Source of the DNA: CAZUZD01 sp964624465
Lineage (GTDB): Bacteria; Planctomycetota; Planctomycetia; Isosphaerales; Isosphaeraceae
Assembly (NCBI GenBank): GCA_964624465.1
Contig: CAZUZD010000001.1
Coordinates: forward strand, 5,317-69,316
Length of the DNA stretch: 64,000 nucleotides
Reading direction: 5' to 3'
The position numbers and the translations under genes are program-made. Shown in pieces: positions 26,418-34,668 of this stretch (position 1 is the stretch's first letter; every line of letters begins with the position of its first letter). A model generated the notes under the pieces. It did not search any database. It worked only from the letters and a program-made list of their open reading frames with translations, and was not told the origin of the DNA.

Positions 26418-26581
26418 CCGCGGCGCGTTCGGCCCGCCACCGGGGCATGACGGTGGTCGAGGTGATGGTGGCCATGGGTATCCTGGCCCCGCTCCTGCTT
26501 CTGCTGCTGCTCATCGCTGCTCGCGCCGTACGGTCGGTTCACCATCTGGTCGACGTCACCGTCGGCAGTCCGCTGCTCTGA
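26414..26581 (+). CDS. 55-residue minor pseudopilin with canonical cleavage motif
   Basis: A very short gene starting in the peptidase stop codon. It encodes an Arg-rich leader (MTAARSARHRG) followed by MTVVEVMVAMGILAP and a run of seven leucines. Cleavage after the Gly gives Met-Thr-Val-Val-Glu, with Glu at +5 as in type IV pilins. Only about 20 residues follow the hydrophobic helix, so there is no globular head. Either a minimal initiator pseudopilin or a truncated one; ATGA coupling to the peptidase argues for a real product. Confidence 0.75.
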   Translation: MTAARSARHRGMTVVEVMVAMGILAPLLLLLLLIAARAVRSVHHLVDVTVGSPLL

Positions 26582-26605
26582 CACCCATCCGGGGAGATTG
26601 CGGCC

Positions 26606-27340
26606 ATGTCGAGCCTCGATGCCTGGTCGCTCCTGTCGCAGTCGGCGGGCTGGATCGGCTGCTGGGTGGCGCTGGTGACCGTCTGGTGGCGGATCACGGC
26701 CCGGGCCCGGTCGTCGCGGCGGACCCGTCGCGAGCCCAGCCCCGAGGGAGGCTTCGACTACACGGTCAACCTGATGGTGATCCTGCCGCTCTGGTCGATC
26801 CTGCTCATGGCCATCGTCGAGACGTCGATGGTGCTCTGCGCCAAGCTCGGGACCTCCTACGCCACCTACGCAGCGGCCCGGTCCTGGCTCGCCTGGGAGT
26901 TCGAGGGGGAACTTACGGCCCAGGCGAAGGCCGAGCAGGCGGTGTGGCTGGCCATGGCGCCGTTCGGGCTGGGCCTGGTGACCGAGCCCTCCAACACTCC
27001 GGTCTCCCCGGCCGTGGCCGCCGGGGCCCGGGCGTGGGCCGAGCACTATGGCCGCACGGTCCGCGGGCCGGTCGAGCCGGCCCATCTGGAACGCCTCTAC
27101 GCAAGGGCGGCCCGCCAGTCGCGTCTGACGGTGCGGACGCTCCCTCGCGCTGTCGTGGCCGCGACCCTGGTCTACCGGTACCCCGTGCGGTTCCAGCTCA
27201 TCGGTCGCCTGCTCGGCACCGCGGTGGAGCCGTCGACCGGCCGGCGCGTCTGGCCGATCGAGACCACGATTTCCCTGACGCGTCAGGAGCCGCTCGATGT
27301 CGACGACCCCTTCGGCATCACGTACCACCCCGAGCCCTGA
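26606..27340 (+). CDS. TadE-like minor pilin protein
   Basis: A 244-residue membrane protein. The start has GGGGAGA upstream. There is one hydrophobic segment at 10-27 and a second at about 54-75 (VNLMVILPLWSILLMAIVE) ending in a Glu, the TadE-type pattern. The C-terminal 160 residues are soluble. It overlaps the next gene by 44 bp. TadE-like proteins are pseudopilins processed by the prepilin peptidase; here a long N-terminal extension precedes the TadE helix. Confidence 0.65.
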   Translation: MSSLDAWSLLSQSAGWIGCWVALVTVWWRITARARSSRRTRREPSPEGGFDYTVNLMVILPLWSILLMAIVETSMVLCAKLGTSYATYAAARSWLAWEFEGELTAQAKAEQAVWLAMAPFGLGLVTEPSNTPVSPAVAAGARAWAEHYGRTVRGPVEPAHLERLYARAARQSRLTVRTLPRAVVAATLVYRYPVRFQLIGRLLGTAVEPSTGRRVWPIETTISLTRQEPLDVDDPFGITYHPEP

Positions 27341-28730
27341 CCGCTCCGAATCGGGCTCGGTCTCGGTCGTGATGGTCTTCACGATCCTGGTCACCCTCCT
27401 GCTCGGTGGCCTGGTCTTCAACATCGCGCACTCGATCTTCGAGAAGATCGATCTGCAGAACCGGGCCGACCTGGTGGCCCTGACCGTCGGTAAGCGACAG
27501 GCGATCGCCATGAACAAGGTGGTCGAGCTCAATCACCGGGCCGGCGAGCAGCTGGCCAGGGCCGTCGTGCCGCTCGCCCTGGTCGGCTCCGGGACGACCT
27601 TCGTCGAGCTCTCGGCGGCCCAGCGCGCCGACGCCCGGAACCTGGCCGGACGCATCGGGGACGGTGCCCGGACCCTGCGGTCCCTCGGGTCCGAGACAGC
27701 CGCCGACGAGCCGATGGGCGGCGAGCTTCCGACCGGCGGGGCGCTGGGCGAGGCGCTGATCGGGCTGCGGCGGCGGCTCGTCGAGGAGTACGACGCGCGG
27801 ATCGCCGCCGGCGGCGGCGCTCCGATCCAGGAGCCGGCGATCCTCGAGGAATGGCGGGCCCTGGCCAGGCTGGCTGACCGGTTCGAGCCGCGACGACCGA
27901 CGGCGCTGGTGATCGTGGGCGAGCAGGTGCCCGAGACGCTCCGTGCCGCCCGGATCCTGATCGAGGACCGGCCGCGCAAGGCGCTGCGGATCGCACAGAT
28001 TGCCGGCGAGCTGAACGAGGTGACGCCCGGCCTGTTCCCCTGGGGACCGGGCCTGCCGGTCGTTCCGGAGGCTCCCGCCCTGGGTGGTGACGCCGTCGCC
28101 GGGTTCGCGGGCAGCCAGATCGTGGCGGCGACCTGGCCGTGGGTACTGGTCGGGCGCGCAGCGATCCTGGACGAACTCGAGCCGCTCCGGCTGAGCGGGG
28201 CCGCGCGGATCTTCGAGGCCTGGACCGTCCGGGCCACGGCCGAGCTGGCCCAGGCGATCTACCGCGATCACGGAGTCGCCATGCACGTGATGGCGCAGTC
28301 CCGGCCCGGCTCGAAGGGGACGGAGCCGTGGACCCGGGACCCCGAGGCCGCCGACCGGCTCTTCAGCGTCGTGGTCCTGGCGCACCGCCCGGCCCGACAG
28401 GGGCTGGCCGCGACGCTGTTCCCCCCGGCCTCGCCCGACGGCACGGTGACGCACGCCCAGTTCTTCCTGCACAGCGCCTCGCCGCAGGAGCCCGGCCCGA
28501 TCGCCGGCCCGCTCCAGCCCAACGTGAGCTGGGACACCCTGAACTGGGCCGTCCGGGTCGCCGCCTTCCCGCACGACGGCCCGGTGCGACGACCGGTGAG
28601 CCGACCCCGCTGGGCGGCGCGGATCAACCCGGTGACCCGCTTCGACGAGTGCGCCGATCGCTCGCCCGAACCGTTCCGGGGCCTGCTCGAACCGCTGGCC
28701 CCGCTGAGCCGGGAGCTGCAGACCCATTGA
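27297..28730 (+). CDS. TadG-like Flp pilus assembly protein
   Basis: A 477-residue protein with an N-terminal helix after a short charged leader (ESGSVSVVMVFTILVTLLLG), then IFEKIDLQNRADLVALT. This matches the TadE/G-like (PF13400-type) start in which a membrane helix is followed by a conserved Q/N-R-A-D-A block. The long periplasmic part is rich in Ala, Arg and Pro with no domain I know. Starts inside the TadE-like gene. Confidence 0.65.
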   Translation: MSTTPSASRTTPSPDRSESGSVSVVMVFTILVTLLLGGLVFNIAHSIFEKIDLQNRADLVALTVGKRQAIAMNKVVELNHRAGEQLARAVVPLALVGSGTTFVELSAAQRADARNLAGRIGDGARTLRSLGSETAADEPMGGELPTGGALGEALIGLRRRLVEEYDARIAAGGGAPIQEPAILEEWRALARLADRFEPRRPTALVIVGEQVPETLRAARILIEDRPRKALRIAQIAGELNEVTPGLFPWGPGLPVVPEAPALGGDAVAGFAGSQIVAATWPWVLVGRAAILDELEPLRLSGAARIFEAWTVRATAELAQAIYRDHGVAMHVMAQSRPGSKGTEPWTRDPEAADRLFSVVVLAHRPARQGLAATLFPPASPDGTVTHAQFFLHSASPQEPGPIAGPLQPNVSWDTLNWAVRVAAFPHDGPVRRPVSRPRWAARINPVTRFDECADRSPEPFRGLLEPLAPLSRELQTH

Positions 28731-28789
28731 CCCCGGTCCGGGCCCGCGCCGCGATGGTGACGGACCCGGACTCGATCCGGAGAGAAACC

Positions 28790-29260
28790 ATGGCGAAGTC
28801 TATGTCGACCGTGTCGAGAACGTCCAGGCGGCGGGGGATGGCCCAGGTCGAGTTCATGATCTACCTGCCGCTGATCCTGGTCCTGGTCCTGCTGATGTGG
28901 TGGCTGTTCGCGCTCCGCTCCGGCCAGATCAGCGTGGCGATCGACGCTCGCAACACGGCCTGGGCGGTCCGTCTGGGGCAGCCGATCCCCGACTTCCGGG
29001 CCTTGCCCCGGGACGAGCCCGCCCCCGTCGTTCGCGTGGGCGAGAAGGTCCGCGAGCCGGCGTGGTGGTCGTACGAGTCGACGGCCGAGCTGGCGCGCCC
29101 CGTCCCGGTCCTGCGCCAGCTCGGCCTGGATCGGATCCCGCTCCGGGTGCGGTACGCCATCCGGGACGGCGTGCCGCTGGGCCCGGACCCGGCCCCCCCG
29201 GACGATTCCGAGGACGAGCTGCAAGTCGATGAGCCGGCCCGCGTCCCGGTGGTGGACTGA
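28790..29260 (+). CDS. TadE-like pseudopilin 2
   Basis: A 156-residue protein starting at ATG 28790 after GGAGAG. The basic leader ends RRRGMAQVEFMIYLPLILV, which has a Gly-Met cleavage site and Glu at +5 (Met-Ala-Gln-Val-Glu) followed by a hydrophobic helix, the classic TadE N-terminus. The remaining 100 residues are soluble with an acidic C-terminus. Longer open frames upstream of 28790 are shadows of the TadG-like gene. Confidence 0.72.
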   Translation: MAKSMSTVSRTSRRRGMAQVEFMIYLPLILVLVLLMWWLFALRSGQISVAIDARNTAWAVRLGQPIPDFRALPRDEPAPVVRVGEKVREPAWWSYESTAELARPVPVLRQLGLDRIPLRVRYAIRDGVPLGPDPAPPDDSEDELQVDEPARVPVVD

Positions 29261-29320
29261 GCCCGGCGGATGGCCGCCGGGACGCCCCACCGTGGGGAAC
29301 TGTCGCGGAGGCTCCTCCCC

Positions 29321-29953
29321 ATGACCCTGACCGGGTACGCCGTGCGGCTCGCGATCCCCTGCCTGCTGGGTGTCGCGGGGTTCGCCATCAACTACCAGTA
29401 CCTCGAGCGTCAGACCCGTCCGCAGCCCGTCCTGGCGGTCAACCAGACCGTGCGGCCCGGCAGCGAGCTCAGCGACGCGGCGCTGACGGTCGTCGAGCTG
29501 CCGGGCGCGGCGATCGCCGGGCGGCCGGACCTGTTCCCGGCCGATCGTCGCGGCGAGGTGATCGGCCGGCGCTTGACCCGACGGGTCGAGGCGGGCCAGC
29601 TGCTGCTCTCATCCGACCTCGACAGCGAGGGGGTGCGGCGCCCGATCCCCGCCGGGTCGCGGCTGCTCTACGTCGACACGAGCCGGATCCAGGTCAACGC
29701 GACCCGCATCGGCCACGGCACCTCGGTCGCCTTCCTGATCCAGGACGCCGCCGCCGGCGAGGCCCTGCCGGCGAGCCTGGGCCCGTTCACGGTGTTCGAG
29801 GAGCAGCCCTGGGCGGCTAGTTCCGACGTATCGAGTCGCTCGGGCAACCTGTCGCTGGCCGTGCTCGTGCGCGACGACGATTCCCAGGCCGACGCCCTGC
29901 GCTCCGCCGTCCGCAACGGCCTGATCCGCGGGCTCGAGGTCACCGCCCGCTGA
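29321..29953 (+). CDS. cpaB: CpaB/RcpC-type SAF-domain pilus protein
   Basis: A 210-residue protein with one N-terminal membrane helix (LAIPCLLGVAGFAI). A SAF-like domain follows: QTVRPGSELSDAALTVVELP, then a GEVIGRRLTRRVEAGQLLL block. CpaB sits in the periplasm next to the Tad secretin. Start 29321 is supported by GCGGAGG upstream. No secretin gene is recognisable in this window, which is unusual for a locus with CpaB. Confidence 0.75.
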   Translation: MTLTGYAVRLAIPCLLGVAGFAINYQYLERQTRPQPVLAVNQTVRPGSELSDAALTVVELPGAAIAGRPDLFPADRRGEVIGRRLTRRVEAGQLLLSSDLDSEGVRRPIPAGSRLLYVDTSRIQVNATRIGHGTSVAFLIQDAAAGEALPASLGPFTVFEEQPWAASSDVSSRSGNLSLAVLVRDDDSQADALRSAVRNGLIRGLEVTAR

Positions 29954-29994
29954 GCTGGAAGCCCCGCACCGGACCCGTACAGGGATCGCCCGCC

Positions 29995-31911
29995 ATGGCC
30001 CACCTTCGCTCGATCCGGATCTATTACAGCGACCGGTTCGATTCGACCCGCTACGCCGTGGACGTGACCGTGGACCCCGGGGCGCGCCCCGTGATCCGCG
30101 TCGGGCGCTCCGGCCGCAACGAGGTCGTGCTGCCGAGCCCCCAGGTGCCCGAGCTGGCGGCCACGCTCGAGCTCCACAACGAGCACTGGGTGGTCCGGCC
30201 CGCCGACGCGCTCTGCCACCTCGACGGCCTCGGCCTGGCGCCCGATCGCCTGGCGGCCATCGGCCCGCGCCAGCAGCTGCGGATCGCCCACTACACGATC
30301 GAGCTGGACGACCTGTCGGAGGAGGAGGGAACGCCGGGTCCGCAGGAGCTGGATCGGCTGGCGGCCGAGCTGGTCGACCGCGTGCACCGCGAGCTGCTGC
30401 CGCGGATCCCCGGCGACCTGATCCCCGCGCCCCGCGCCGACCGCGACCGGATCCAGCTGGAGATCGAGCACACGATCCAGGAGCTCGCCAGCCTGGCGCT
30501 CGAGGACCAGCCCGCCGTGGGCATTCACCTGGCGGGCCGAGCCATCCGCGACGCGATCCTCGACCGCGCCATCCGCGAGCCCGATGCCGCCGCGGGCCGA
30601 TCCGAGCGGCCGTTCTGGTCGGCGATGGTCTCCGAGGTCCCCGAGTTCGAGCGCTCGATGGTCCGGATCGTCGAGGTCTTCGCGGCCAGGCTCGGCCTGG
30701 CCACCCCCAAGGTCCCCGGCAACGCCCTGGCGCTGGTCGACGCCGGGTTCGGCAAGCTCTGGGACCGCTTCGCCGCCACCAAGCTCGATGCCGCGCTGGC
30801 CCGCTACCTGGCGCTGCGGAGCCTCAAGAAGGAGATCAAGGACCTCGTCTTCGGGTTCGGGCCCCTGGAGGACCTGCTGCGCTCCCCGGCCATCTCGGAG
30901 ATCATGGTCAACGACTCGCAGCACATCTACATCGAGAGCGATCAGGTGCTGCGGGCCTCGGGCCGCCGGTTCGTCTCCGACGCCGTGACCCAGGCGATCA
31001 TCGAGCGGATCGTGGGCCGGATGGGGCGTCGCATCGACCGGGCCAACCCGATGGTCGACGCCCGCATGCCCGACGGCAGCCGGGTCAACGCCGTCCTGCC
31101 GCCGCTGGCGGTCAACGGGCCGTGCCTCACGATCCGCAAGTTCCCGCAGCGGGACTACGACCTGGCCCGGCTGGTCGGGCAGGGCGACCTCTCGGCCTCG
31201 GCCCGGCGGTTCCTCGCGGCCGCCGTCGAGTGCCGCTACAACGTGATCGTCTCGGGCGGCACGGGGTCGGGCAAGACGACCATGCTGAACTGCCTCAGCG
31301 ACTGCCTCCCCGACGATCAGCGGGTCGTCACGATCGAGGACGTGGCCGAGCTGCGGCTCCGCCACGACCACCAGGTCCGGCTCGAGACCCGCGACCGGAA
31401 CCTGGAGGGGCAGGGGGCGTACACGATCCGCGACCTGGTGCGCAACGCGCTGCGCATGCGGCCCGACCGGCTGATCGTCGGCGAGTGCCGGGGCGCCGAG
31501 GCGCTCGACATGCTCCAGGCGATGAACACCGGCCACGACGGCTCGCTCACGACGATCCACGCCAACAGCCCGGCCGATGTCGTCAGCCGGCTCGAGGTCA
31601 TGGTGCTCATGGCCGTGTCGCTGCCGGTCGAGGCCATCCAGCGCCAGATCGCCTCGGGGGTGGACATCATCGTGCACCTGGAGCGGCTCGACGGGCACCG
31701 CCGCGTCACGAGCCTCACCGAGCTGGCGGGCTTCGATCGTCAGACCCGCACGATCCGCCAGCGCACCCTCTACGCCTGGAACCGCCACGCCGGCCGCCTG
31801 GAACCGACCGGCGCGCTGCCGAGCTTCATCGACGTGCTGATCGACCGTGCCGGCCTCGACCTCGAGGTGTTCTTCGAGGAAGCCCCCCCGAAAGCGAGCG
31901 TGATCGCATGA
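29995..31911 (+). CDS. cpaF: CpaF ATPase with N-terminal FHA-like domain (second copy)
   Basis: A 638-residue ATPase. Residues 1-105 look like a forkhead-associated fold: RVGRSGRNEVVLPSPQVPEL (Gly-Arg-Ser and Asn positions), then LELHNEHWVVRPAD and a final strand before a charged linker. From about 120 it is a full CpaF/TadA ATPase, with an N-terminal helical domain (VHRELLPRIPG), SEIMVNDSQHIYIE, Walker A SGGTGSGKTT with Lys427, EDVAELRL, RPDRLIVGECRGAEA and TTIHA. FHA domains bind phosphothreonine, so this motor may be controlled by kinases. Its stop overlaps the TadB start. Confidence 0.85.
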   Translation: MAHLRSIRIYYSDRFDSTRYAVDVTVDPGARPVIRVGRSGRNEVVLPSPQVPELAATLELHNEHWVVRPADALCHLDGLGLAPDRLAAIGPRQQLRIAHYTIELDDLSEEEGTPGPQELDRLAAELVDRVHRELLPRIPGDLIPAPRADRDRIQLEIEHTIQELASLALEDQPAVGIHLAGRAIRDAILDRAIREPDAAAGRSERPFWSAMVSEVPEFERSMVRIVEVFAARLGLATPKVPGNALALVDAGFGKLWDRFAATKLDAALARYLALRSLKKEIKDLVFGFGPLEDLLRSPAISEIMVNDSQHIYIESDQVLRASGRRFVSDAVTQAIIERIVGRMGRRIDRANPMVDARMPDGSRVNAVLPPLAVNGPCLTIRKFPQRDYDLARLVGQGDLSASARRFLAAAVECRYNVIVSGGTGSGKTTMLNCLSDCLPDDQRVVTIEDVAELRLRHDHQVRLETRDRNLEGQGAYTIRDLVRNALRMRPDRLIVGECRGAEALDMLQAMNTGHDGSLTTIHANSPADVVSRLEVMVLMAVSLPVEAIQRQIASGVDIIVHLERLDGHRRVTSLTELAGFDRQTRTIRQRTLYAWNRHAGRLEPTGALPSFIDVLIDRAGLDLEVFFEEAPPKASVIA

Positions 31912-32777
31912 GCCCTGCCGGCGCACCGACCTGGCCGATCGTGGCGGCCTCCCTCTGTCTGGGGACGGGCCTGGCCCTGCTGCCGGGGATCGCCGTCGCG
32001 GCCTGGGACGAGTTCTCGGTCGCCCACGCCCAGGATTGCATCCGCCTGGCACGCACGGTCCGGATCACCGAGGCGGTGATCCGCCACTGGCTGCGGCTCT
32101 GGGGCGTCGCGCTGCTCGGCGTGCCGGCGGCGATCTGGACGGTCTTCGGGACCCCGATCCTGGTGGCGATCGCCCTGCCGCTGACCTTCGGCTCGCTCCG
32201 CTGGATCCTCGGCGCCGTGATCACCCGGCGGCGGCGGCGGCTCCGCGATCAGCTGGTCCCGGCGAGCTTCGCCCTGGCCAACGCGGTGCGGGCCGGCCTG
32301 AGCCTCTCGCAGGCGATCGAGCTGGTCGGCGAGGCGGCCGTCGAGCCGATCCGCACCGAGTTCCTCCAGCTCCGCCGCGAGTACGAGTCGGGCCGGACCC
32401 TGAACCAGTCGCTCCAGGAGTTCGCCGATCGGCTCGACCTGCCCGGCTACCGCATGTTCACCGCCGCGCTGCTCTGCTGCCTGGAGCACGGCGGCCCGCT
32501 GCCGGAGACGCTCGATCAGATCGCGCAGGCGGTCCAGGAAGACCAGCGGCTGCACTCCAAGATGGAGGTCGCCTCCGCCAGCGGCCGGATGACGCTCGTA
32601 CTGCTGAGCATCTTCCCGGCGGCCTTCCTGGTGTTCACCTACGTCATCGAGCCCGAGATGGCGGGCGCCGTCTTCGCGACCTGGTCCGGTCAGCTGGCGC
32701 TCCTGGCCACGCTGGGCCTGGTGTTCGTGGCGATCCGCATGGGCCTCAAGATCATCCGCATCGAATCCGTCGCCTGA
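31908..32777 (+). CDS. tadB: TadB-type inner membrane platform protein
   Basis: A 289-residue membrane protein of the T2SSF/GspF family. It starts in the CpaF stop (ATGA at 31908); an open frame further upstream is a shadow. Two hydrophobic segments lie near the N-terminus (about 10-35, 65-95). The cytoplasmic domain has LVPASFALANAVRAGLSLSQ, then EYESGRTLNQSLQEFADRL and MFTAALLCCLEHGGPLPE. Two C-terminal helices complete the fold. It forms the base of the Tad machine with TadC. Confidence 0.85.
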   Translation: MSPAGAPTWPIVAASLCLGTGLALLPGIAVAAWDEFSVAHAQDCIRLARTVRITEAVIRHWLRLWGVALLGVPAAIWTVFGTPILVAIALPLTFGSLRWILGAVITRRRRRLRDQLVPASFALANAVRAGLSLSQAIELVGEAAVEPIRTEFLQLRREYESGRTLNQSLQEFADRLDLPGYRMFTAALLCCLEHGGPLPETLDQIAQAVQEDQRLHSKMEVASASGRMTLVLLSIFPAAFLVFTYVIEPEMAGAVFATWSGQLALLATLGLVFVAIRMGLKIIRIESVA

Positions 32778-32791
32778 GGGGAGGACTCGTC

Positions 32792-33724
32792 ATGACCGTC
32801 GTCAGCCCGTTCGCCTGGCCCTGGATCGCCTCGCTCGCCGTCGGTGTGGGGGCCCTGCTGCTCGCCCACCTGATCACCGAGGTCCTCGCCGGCCCCCGCG
32901 CGGGCGACCCGGGTGGGGCCCGGTTCGAGTTCGATCGGCGCGCAAGGCTCCGGTCGGACGTGCGTCTGTACCGGTGGTGCGAGCCCCTGGTTGATGCCCT
33001 GGTCCATGCGGGCCTGTTCGACCGCGGTGCCCGGGTGGGCCGGGTCCAGCAGGCGATGGGCGTCCTGCTCGAACTGCCCCCGTTCACCGCGCCCGAGCAC
33101 CTGGCCATCGGGGCCCTCCGCGCCGTGCTCCTGGCTCTGTCGCTCGGGCTCGCGGTCGGGTACGGCCTGGCCACGTTCCTGGGCGGCTGGATCTGGTTCG
33201 GGGTCGGGCCGGCCGTCGTCCTGGCGGTCACCTGGCGCCGGCCGATGCTCGAGCTGGAGGCTCGTGCCGATGCGGTGCGCGGCCGGATCCGGGCCCGCCT
33301 GCCGTTCGGGGTCGACCTGCTGACGCTGATCCTCCAATCCGGCGGGACCTTCGCCGAGGCGGTCACGACCCTGATCGCCCAGATGCCCGGCAGCGGCCTC
33401 GACCGGCAGCTGGCCCTGGTCCAGTCGGAGATCGAGCGCGGCATGCCGCGGTCACGGGCGCTGGCGAACCTGGGGCAGCGGCTGCGGATGGACGAGATCT
33501 CGGACCTGGTCTTCGCGGTCCGGCAGGGCGAGGAGCTCGGCGTCCCGCTCTCGCAGGTGCTCCGGACCCAGTCGCGCCAGATGCGGCAGCGCTGGTCGGC
33601 GGCGGTCGAGAAGCAGGCCGAGGAGTCGAAGATCCGGTTCGCCGGCCCCTGCACGGTGATCATGCTCGCCTGCATGATCGTGATCCTGGCCCCCTGGGCG
33701 GTCGCCCTGAAGTCTGCCTTCTGA
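32792..33724 (+). CDS. tadC: TadC-type inner membrane platform protein
   Basis: A 310-residue partner of TadB. GGGGAGGA lies 10 bases before ATG 32792. Membrane segments are near 8-28, 112-150 and 285-305. The T2SSF domain reads LPFGVDLLTLILQSGGTFAE, then IERGMPRSRALANLGQRL and FAVRQGEELGVPLSQVL. A 14-bp gap separates it from tadB. Last recognisable core Tad gene in the run. Confidence 0.85.
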   Translation: MTVVSPFAWPWIASLAVGVGALLLAHLITEVLAGPRAGDPGGARFEFDRRARLRSDVRLYRWCEPLVDALVHAGLFDRGARVGRVQQAMGVLLELPPFTAPEHLAIGALRAVLLALSLGLAVGYGLATFLGGWIWFGVGPAVVLAVTWRRPMLELEARADAVRGRIRARLPFGVDLLTLILQSGGTFAEAVTTLIAQMPGSGLDRQLALVQSEIERGMPRSRALANLGQRLRMDEISDLVFAVRQGEELGVPLSQVLRTQSRQMRQRWSAAVEKQAEESKIRFAGPCTVIMLACMIVILAPWAVALKSAF

Positions 33725-33761
33725 CGCTGCTGCGGTCCGTCCGACTCATCGAGGCGCCGTC

Positions 33762-34532
33762 ATGACCCCCACGCTCGTGCTCTATCGCGGCTCCCAGGTG
33801 GAGCGGGTTGTCCCGATCCTGGGTCGGGTCGCCCGCATCGGGAGCGACCCGGGATGCGACCTGCGGCTCGAGTCCGCGCCGCCGCTGCTGGCCACGGTGG
33901 AACGGCAGCCCGACCGCTGCCTGCTCCACGGCCGGTCCGATCACCCCATGCGCCTGAATCGCCAGCCGGTGACCGCCGGCTTGCCCTGCCCCTGGCCCCT
34001 CGGCGGCCGGCTCAGGCTCGATCGCGAGCGGGTGATCGTCCTGATGGCCGACGAGGTGGACGAGCCGGCTGCTCCCCGGGATCGGTCGGTCGCTCCCTCG
34101 CAGTCGATCCCCCGGATCGGGCCGGAGGATCCGGCCGACGCCATCGAGGCGGTGCACCCGATCACCGAGCGCTTCCGGCGGCGGGCTCGCGTCGAGTTGG
34201 CCGTGACCCTGCTCCTGCTGGGCCTGGCGGGCTGGTCCACCTGGAGCCTCGCTCGGCCGCAACCCCTGCCGATCCAGGCGGCGGAGGTGCCGAGTGACGG
34301 GTTCTCCACGTTGATCAACGAGGTCCGCTCGGTGGGCGAGGAGGGGCGGATCGCCGCGCAGGAGTTCCAGCTGGCGCTCCAGGAGGGGCGCCAGGGCGAG
34401 GGCGCCCGCGCCCGGGCCCGCCTGATCCGGCTCCGCTCCTGGGTCCGGCAGTTCGCCGATGCCGACGCCCAGTTCACCGGCCGGTTCCGGCCGCTGAGCC
34501 GGATCTACCAGATCACGGTCAAGCTGATCTGA
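33762..34532 (+). CDS. Single-pass membrane protein with FHA-like N-terminus
   Basis: A 256-residue protein. Residues 1-100 have the strand pattern of an FHA-like domain (VVPILGRVARIGSDPGCDLR, then HPMRLNRQPV) but without a clear His/Ser phosphothreonine pocket. A transmembrane helix lies at about 146-166 (LAVTLLLLGLAGWSTWSLA). The C-terminal 85 residues are helical and charged. It lies between TadC and a pseudokinase, so it may relay a phospho-signal to the pilus base. Function inferred from context. Confidence 0.55.
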   Translation: MTPTLVLYRGSQVERVVPILGRVARIGSDPGCDLRLESAPPLLATVERQPDRCLLHGRSDHPMRLNRQPVTAGLPCPWPLGGRLRLDRERVIVLMADEVDEPAAPRDRSVAPSQSIPRIGPEDPADAIEAVHPITERFRRRARVELAVTLLLLGLAGWSTWSLARPQPLPIQAAEVPSDGFSTLINEVRSVGEEGRIAAQEFQLALQEGRQGEGARARARLIRLRSWVRQFADADAQFTGRFRPLSRIYQITVKLI

Positions 34533-34668
34533 CGACTCTGGTCGCGGCGTCTGTCGGCGGACGCCACGCGACGATCACGGCCCGGCCCGCGCAAGTCCCG
34601 CCCGGCCTGCGCGTCTCCAGGGCAGAGTCCTCGGAGCGTCGGGTTCGGTGAGCCGGGAGAGAGTGGCC

